Positions 41,805 through 45,634 of a stretch of 45,634 nt of DNA are shown one piece after another (position 1 is the first letter of the stretch; each line of letters starts with the position of its first letter). The stretch comes from Paenisporosarcina macmurdoensis (GTDB lineage Bacteria; Bacillota; Bacilli; Bacillales_A; Planococcaceae). A model generated the notes under the pieces. It searched no databases and was not told the origin of the DNA. It saw nothing but the letters and a program-made list of their open reading frames with translations. Position numbers and translations under genes: made by a program. The stretch lies in assembly GCF_042658845.1 (NCBI RefSeq), contig NZ_JBHSRI010000015.1, positions 1 to 45,634 of the forward strand, in the 5' to 3' direction.

Positions 41805-42077
41805 ATGTTTGAGATATTTGTGAAAAAAGTTAAATCTGACATCGTGATTAGATGGCTATTATCAAAGATAACAATTCCAATAACTGATATTTTAAGAGTT
41901 ACCACAGATGACACTTATGGCGGTGAAGAAAAAAAGGCAATTAGAATTGGAATGCCGTATGGCACTACAGACAGAGTCGTTATCATCACAAAGGAAAACA
42001 CATATATTTTATTTACAACCAACTACATATCGATACAAAAAAAATTAAACTCGTACATCAATTCATCGACCAAATAA
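41805..42077 (+). CDS. SunI/YnzG-family PH-like protein
   Basis: 90 aa, GAAGGAGGAAGG ahead of the ATG. IRWLLSKITIPITDILRVTTDDTYGGEEKKAIRIGMPYGTTDRVVIIT matches the SunI-type domain almost throughout. SunI gives immunity to sublancin in B. subtilis, but the related YnzG and other homologues lack known function. No membrane helix is seen here, unlike true SunI, so it is nearer YnzG. Confidence 0.85.
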   Translation: MFEIFVKKVKSDIVIRWLLSKITIPITDILRVTTDDTYGGEEKKAIRIGMPYGTTDRVVIITKENTYILFTTNYISIQKKLNSYINSSTK

Positions 42078-42125
42078 GAAGACCCGATATTAATTAACTA
42101 CTTACTACTTCGTCGGGAATTGAAA

Positions 42126-42152
42126 AGGGGACTTCCTAGTTGGAAGCCCCCT
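42126..42152 (-). terminator. Terminator of the racemase gene
   Basis: GGGGACTTCC...GGAAGCCCC with TTTTC on the minus side. Confidence 0.7.
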
Positions 42153-42172
42153 CTCGATTTAACTTTACTGAT

Positions 42173-42862
42173 CTATTCCAATGCCTTCTTTACGGCTTCA
42201 AGAGCATGTATGTTGGTTGTATCAAATAAGGGAACTTCTGAATCCTGTTGTTTTACTAATAACCCAATCTCTGTACACCCTAAGATAATGCCTTCAGCCC
42301 CATCATCAACTAATCGTTTGATAATCTTTTGATAACTTTCCAGTGATGATGGCTGAATTTCTCCTAAACACAATTCTTCAAAAATCACTCGATTTATGAT
42401 TTGTCTATCCTCACTATTGGGTACTAAAACCTTAATCCCATTTGATTCTATACGTGATTTGTAAAAGTCCTGCTCCATTGTATATTTAGTGCCGAGTAAG
42501 CCAATCGTGCGTACATCTGACTTTAGAATTTCATTTGCCGTGGCATCAGCAATATGTAAAATAGGGATGTTGATCTTTTCTTCAACATATTCAATTACTT
42601 TGTGCATGGTATTGGTACAAATGATAATAAAATCTGCTCCCGCTTTTTCCAAAGATAGTGCAGCATCCCCTAATAAATGTCCAGCTTTCTCCCACTCCCC
42701 CGCGGCTTGATAACGTTGAGTCTCTGCGAAATCCACGCTAAATAAAATGCACTTTGCGGAATGTAATCCACCCAATTGCTTTTTTACTTCTTGGTTGATT
42801 AGCTGGTAATACTTAGCTGAAGACTCCCAGCTCATACCGCCTATTAGACCTATCGTTTTCAT
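42173..42862 (-). CDS. Aspartate/glutamate racemase family protein
   Basis: 229 aa from MKTIGLIGGMSWESS (GGAGGGGG ahead). Two-Cys racemase family: first catalytic Cys in FIIICTNTMHK, second in GIILGCTEIGLLV, and LHIADATA. PLP-independent amino-acid racemase of the RacX/YgeA type; substrate unknown, possibly non-canonical D-amino acids for the wall. Confidence 0.9.
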   Translation of the reverse strand: MKTIGLIGGMSWESSAKYYQLINQEVKKQLGGLHSAKCILFSVDFAETQRYQAAGEWEKAGHLLGDAALSLEKAGADFIIICTNTMHKVIEYVEEKINIPILHIADATANEILKSDVRTIGLLGTKYTMEQDFYKSRIESNGIKVLVPNSEDRQIINRVIFEELCLGEIQPSSLESYQKIIKRLVDDGAEGIILGCTEIGLLVKQQDSEVPLFDTTNIHALEAVKKALE

Positions 42863-42918
42863 ATGCAACCCCCTCCATGTTTGAAAAATTACAATCTCAT
42901 TGGAATCTCATAGCTTGA

Positions 42919-43847
42919 TCAAACAAACAATATCGATGATACATACACGACAATTGTGACCGTAATACTACTTAATACGGTCGTAAACAACACGGTTTGA
43001 GCTGCTATATCTGGATACACATCATATTCTAAGGCAAGTGTTGCACTGTTTCTTAAGTTGGAAATGAACTTCCGATGAATAGTGACTGAGCGACTACCCC
43101 GTCTAGCCCCATGATGTAAATCAGCAAGAGTGCGATGCTTGGACCGATTATTAATCTGCCGATACTGCTAACGACGATCATCTTGTTAAAGAGGGTTCTA
43201 AATTGGATTTTCGCTAGTTGTGCACCCAATAAAATCAGGGCTATAGCGATGAATGCATTGGCCAGTTGGTTGATTGGAATCCAAATAAAATCTGGCATGG
43301 TGATATGATATGCATTGAAAAGCGCACCGAGAATCATTGCATGAATGATTGGCAGTAACAAGAGTGCTCTCAATATATCTAGTCCGGACTTGGTTGCAGA
43401 GATTAAGTTGTATAAACCATATGTATAGGTAAGAATATTTTGAAAGACCACCATAATAATTTGAATGGATATACCCAGTGGGTTGGCTTGAAATATTAGC
43501 TGGCTAACCGGAATTCCATAATTCCCTGAATTCATCAGCACTACACTATTATTAAATACACCCGATTCCCCTTTATCCAGTTTCAGAATTTTACTTACTA
43601 CGGAACCAACAATCATTAAACAGACACTGAATATCACTAAGTATCCAATGATTTGCAGAAGAACTTGAATGTCGATATCGGTTTCATAAATATTCATAAA
43701 AACAGCTGCTGGCATAAAACAATACGTAATCAAATTGGATAGCGCCTTTAAATCAAAATTAAATTTCCGTTGCAAACTTGCACCAATGACTAAAAGAATC
43801 AGGATTGGCAAGATCACGTTTAAAAAGACAGTAGCTAAAAATGGCAT
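42919..43847 (-). pseudogene. AEC (auxin efflux carrier) family transporter, frameshifted near its end
   Basis: The frame from 43847 (GGAG eight bases ahead) encodes about 264 aa of an AEC permease: several membrane helices with FMPAAVFMNIYE, VVLMNSGNYGIPVSQLIF and NQLANAFIAIALILLGAQLA. It stops at 43053 just after LFIGSSFPT. In the next frame the expected end continues: RNSATLALEYDVYPDIAAQT, then the last helix, to TGA at 42919. A one-base loss at about 43053 explains this. Either a recent pseudogene, or a sequencing error, or a shortened protein missing its last helix. Confidence 0.8.
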
Positions 43848-43899
43848 GAACATTACTCCATTCGGTTGTACAACTATACTGGTGACATTCTTTTGGCAA

Positions 43900-44340
43900 T
43901 TAGAAGACGATTGCTGCTCTCAAATTAGTTATTCCATTTTCTAAATACCCTTTTAAACAAGTCAACATATAAACCCAACCCTCTTTATTTCCTAACAAGT
44001 TACTTATTAAATCATTATCGTTTTCGTTCCAACCTTTTTCGTTGACTTCGATAATAGTCGTCGTATGATCCAATTCGTTCAACGTAATCGTAACCACATG
44101 TTCGTCCCCAGGTGCACCCCATTTGAATACGATGTTCTGATTGTCTTGGATTTCTAGTACTGTTAACTCAACTTCTGCATTGTATTCTTCATATCTCCAT
44201 GTAATCGTTTTGTCTTGCTCCAGTCTTCCTGAACCCGATGAAAACCAATAATTGGCCATTTTCGTAGGATCTACAAGTGCTTCAAATACCTCGTTAACTG
44301 GCTTTGCTATTTTTAATTTCGTATTTACTTGAATTTCCAT
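43900..44340 (-). CDS. SRPBCC/AHSA1-family protein
   Basis: 146 aa. TKLKIAKPVNEVFEALVDPTKMANYWF, then ITWRYEEYNAEVELTVLEIQDNQNIVFKWG, EVNEKGW, and a C-terminal helix GWVYMLTCLKGYLENG. Helix-grip fold, ligand unknown. AAAGGAG ahead of the ATG. Confidence 0.88.
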   Translation of the reverse strand: MEIQVNTKLKIAKPVNEVFEALVDPTKMANYWFSSGSGRLEQDKTITWRYEEYNAEVELTVLEIQDNQNIVFKWGAPGDEHVVTITLNELDHTTTIIEVNEKGWNENDNDLISNLLGNKEGWVYMLTCLKGYLENGITNLRAAIVF

Positions 44341-44423
44341 ACTATTTTAATTCTCCTTTAATGACATTAGTTTTCCTCATGTACTATACATTCACCTTTA
44401 ATCAGCTAACTCCTTTTTATCTA

Positions 44424-44452
44424 ATGAAAAAAAGGACCAGCTAGTCGGTCCT
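44424..44452 (-). terminator. Intrinsic terminator
   Basis: AGGACC-GACTAGCT-GGTCCT with T7 on the minus strand; serves the small gene at 44550-44705. Confidence 0.78.
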
Positions 44453-44549
44453 AAGCCGTTCAGTATTTAATCACTTCTCCTACATAAAAACTCAATTAGT
44501 CCTATTAGCAGCACGATTAGATGACTATTTTTTATGGTTTTTTTAACTT

Positions 44550-44705
44550 TTAGTCTTTGAAATTATCAATGACAATGCCTACTATAAGACCCACTCCAGA
44601 ACCTATCCCTATGGATAAACCAAGGTTTAAAGAAAATAACACACTGATGATTATCCCCATTCCTGCACCAAAAACCAATCCAATACCTACTGCTTGCTTT
44701 AACAA
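44550..44705 (-). CDS. Small glycine-zipper membrane protein
   Basis: 51 aa from a TTG with GAAAGGGG ahead. Reads LLKQAVGIGLVFGAGMGIII... then GLSIGIGSGVGLIVGIVID: two membrane segments dense in GxxxG, ending DNFKD. Followed by a terminator. Opposite-strand open frames here lack sense. Family not named; glycine-zipper peptides of this type are common in Bacillales. Confidence 0.6.
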   Translation of the reverse strand: MLKQAVGIGLVFGAGMGIIISVLFSLNLGLSIGIGSGVGLIVGIVIDNFKD

Positions 44706-44881
44706 AACGACACCCCTTTCAAATATCAAACTTCAACTGAATCCATTTCCCTTAAAATTAAAGGACAAGTTTCTGGTATCCATGCGCTAAGAACAGATTG
44801 TGGTGGTCGATGAACGATGGTGCCGTAGCCGTAGCCTTCATATATACTGTTAAAAAAGTGTGTAAAGAAGGAGACCATGAT

Positions 44882-45202
44882 ATGAACATACATTTGTTGA
44901 TTTTTATTACCTCAGTTCAAGAAAAAGCAGAAAATACTAGACAAGAAATGATGATGAAATCATTTGAATCCGATATTCGTCCTGTTAAAGGAGACATAAT
45001 AGATGATCCAGGATTTCATTCCGGGTTTCATAATGGATATGAGATTGTAAAAGTTACGATCAGTTACGCTTCAAATGAGTGCTTTGTTTCACTAACACCA
45101 CTTGTGCAAGAACTTGAGGAAATCACAGTGGATGTCTATATAGAGAAACTTGAAGCAAATGGATGGCATGTTGTTTCAAAAGAAGAATTAAACCCTATGT
45201 AA
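44882..45202 (+). CDS. Small soluble hypothetical protein
   Basis: 106 aa from MNIHLLIFITSVQ, with AAGGAGACC ahead (the frame extends 28 codons upstream without a ribosome binding site). Alternating strands and helices; KSFESDIRPVKGDIIDDPGF, YEIVKVTISYASNECFVSL and a C-terminal LEANGWHVVSKEE. No family recognised. Confidence 0.7.
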   Translation: MNIHLLIFITSVQEKAENTRQEMMMKSFESDIRPVKGDIIDDPGFHSGFHNGYEIVKVTISYASNECFVSLTPLVQELEEITVDVYIEKLEANGWHVVSKEELNPM

Positions 45203-45284
45203 ACAGGCAATACCCCATAATCATTTTATTTTTTATATCGTCATAAATTGAGTCAATTTCATAAATTAATAGTCTATCTTACAA

Positions 45285-45306
45285 GGCTCAGTTTTTTAAC
45301 TGGGCC
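45285..45306. terminator. Hairpin
   Basis: GGCTCAGTT-TTTT-AACTGGGCC, 9-bp stem with one mismatch. The rest of 45203-45584 has no gene I can support. Confidence 0.5.
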
Positions 45307-45584
45307 AAATTTAATTTGCTATTTTAATTTTCATGGGAGTTCAATAGGACTTACTGACTTAGGAACCACATTAAGCTGTATTATTGTGAAATAAATAAAC
45401 TAAAATTAAATTGAATGAATATTACTATAGCGAGTAACATGAGTACCCCTTCGCTAAGAGTTAGCATGTATTGTTTGGGGTTCTTCGCATATTTCCTCTC
45501 AAAAAAAGTGGATAGGATACAATTAGTTGGACAACGAAATTAAGGGCAAGTAGAATAATACACAACCAGTGAGGAGAATCTACT

Positions 45585-45634
45585 ATGTCCAAAAAAAGAA
45601 GAACATTTTCAACCGAGTTTAAAAAACAAGTGGT
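45585..45634 (+). CDS. IS3-type transposase OrfA, N-terminal part (cut by window edge)
   Basis: MSKKRRTFSTEFKKQVV runs off the window; 'RRxFSxEFKxxVV' is the start of IS3-family OrfA helix-turn-helix proteins. GAGGAG lies ahead of the ATG. The upstream 45500-45580 probably holds the left inverted repeat, which cannot be defined without the right end. Confidence 0.8.
   Translation, partial: MSKKRRTFSTEFKKQV

Noticed and set aside
44557..44790. Plus-strand open frame rich in Pro and Thr
   Set aside because: It is antisense to the glycine-zipper gene; the Pro/Thr pattern is the mirror of Gly/Ile codons.

Overview
The sequence is low-GC DNA from a spore-forming member of the Bacillales. The evidence is AGGAGG-type ribosome binding sites with frequent TTG/GTG starts, a spore photoproduct lyase (splB), ohr/ohrR, a Bce-type two-component/ABC transporter module and RlmCD, DUF4317, DUF1540, DUF378 and SunI-like proteins. 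A Planococcaceae/Psychrobacillus-like host is my guess; the sequence alone cannot fix the genus.

Region 1 (1-17.6 kb) is the striking part. About 15 short transcription units, all on the minus strand, are separated by a repeated, largely palindromic element. In gene orientation each full element reads: outer arm CTAACGGGTGC, a variable stem-loop, then CTAACGCNGCAGGTTAG, then the next gene. This is the layout of an integron attC (59-base element): two inverted simple sites around a variable hairpin, one per gene, with fixed polarity. The array ends at a divergently transcribed XerC/D-type tyrosine recombinase (16704-17543). Next to the recombinase are a single compact site (attI-like, 16600-16640) and a promoter-like sequence firing outward through that site into the cassettes (16637-16666). 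One cassette (279 bp) occurs twice, with one mismatch, and its boundaries fall inside the repeat cores. The recombinase lacks the extra segment of classical IntI proteins, so this looks like an integron-like system built on a different recombinase. Cargo: two ECF sigma/anti-sigma operons with their own ECF promoters, a Bce-like antimicrobial-peptide sensing and export module, putative immunity or DUF2750/DUF2716 proteins, many 60-170 aa membrane proteins, and a nucleosidase in first position.

Region 2 (17.6-32 kb) is ordinary chromosome: YxjI-like protein, KatG with a PerR-like box, Ohr/OhrR with a clear operator, DUF378, SplB, DUF1540, DUF4317, DUF1801, SRPBCC, an ECF-transporter S component, and a large UvrA-like double ABC ATPase with an extra C-terminal half.

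Region 3 (32.4-33.8 kb) is a second, small cassette array on the plus strand with the same sites in the same polarity relative to the genes and no local recombinase. It carries four small membrane-protein genes, one of them PspC-like.

Region 4 (33.8-45.6 kb) has malate:quinone oxidoreductase, a flavin amine oxidase, a tRNA-dihydrouridine synthase, RlmCD, a VOC protein, a SunI-like protein next to a decayed gene, an Asp/Glu racemase, a frameshifted AEC transporter, an SRPBCC protein, small proteins, and the start of an IS3-type transposase at the right edge. Two copies of a GC-richer Bacillales-type dispersed repeat lie at 33967-34126 and 41217-41471.
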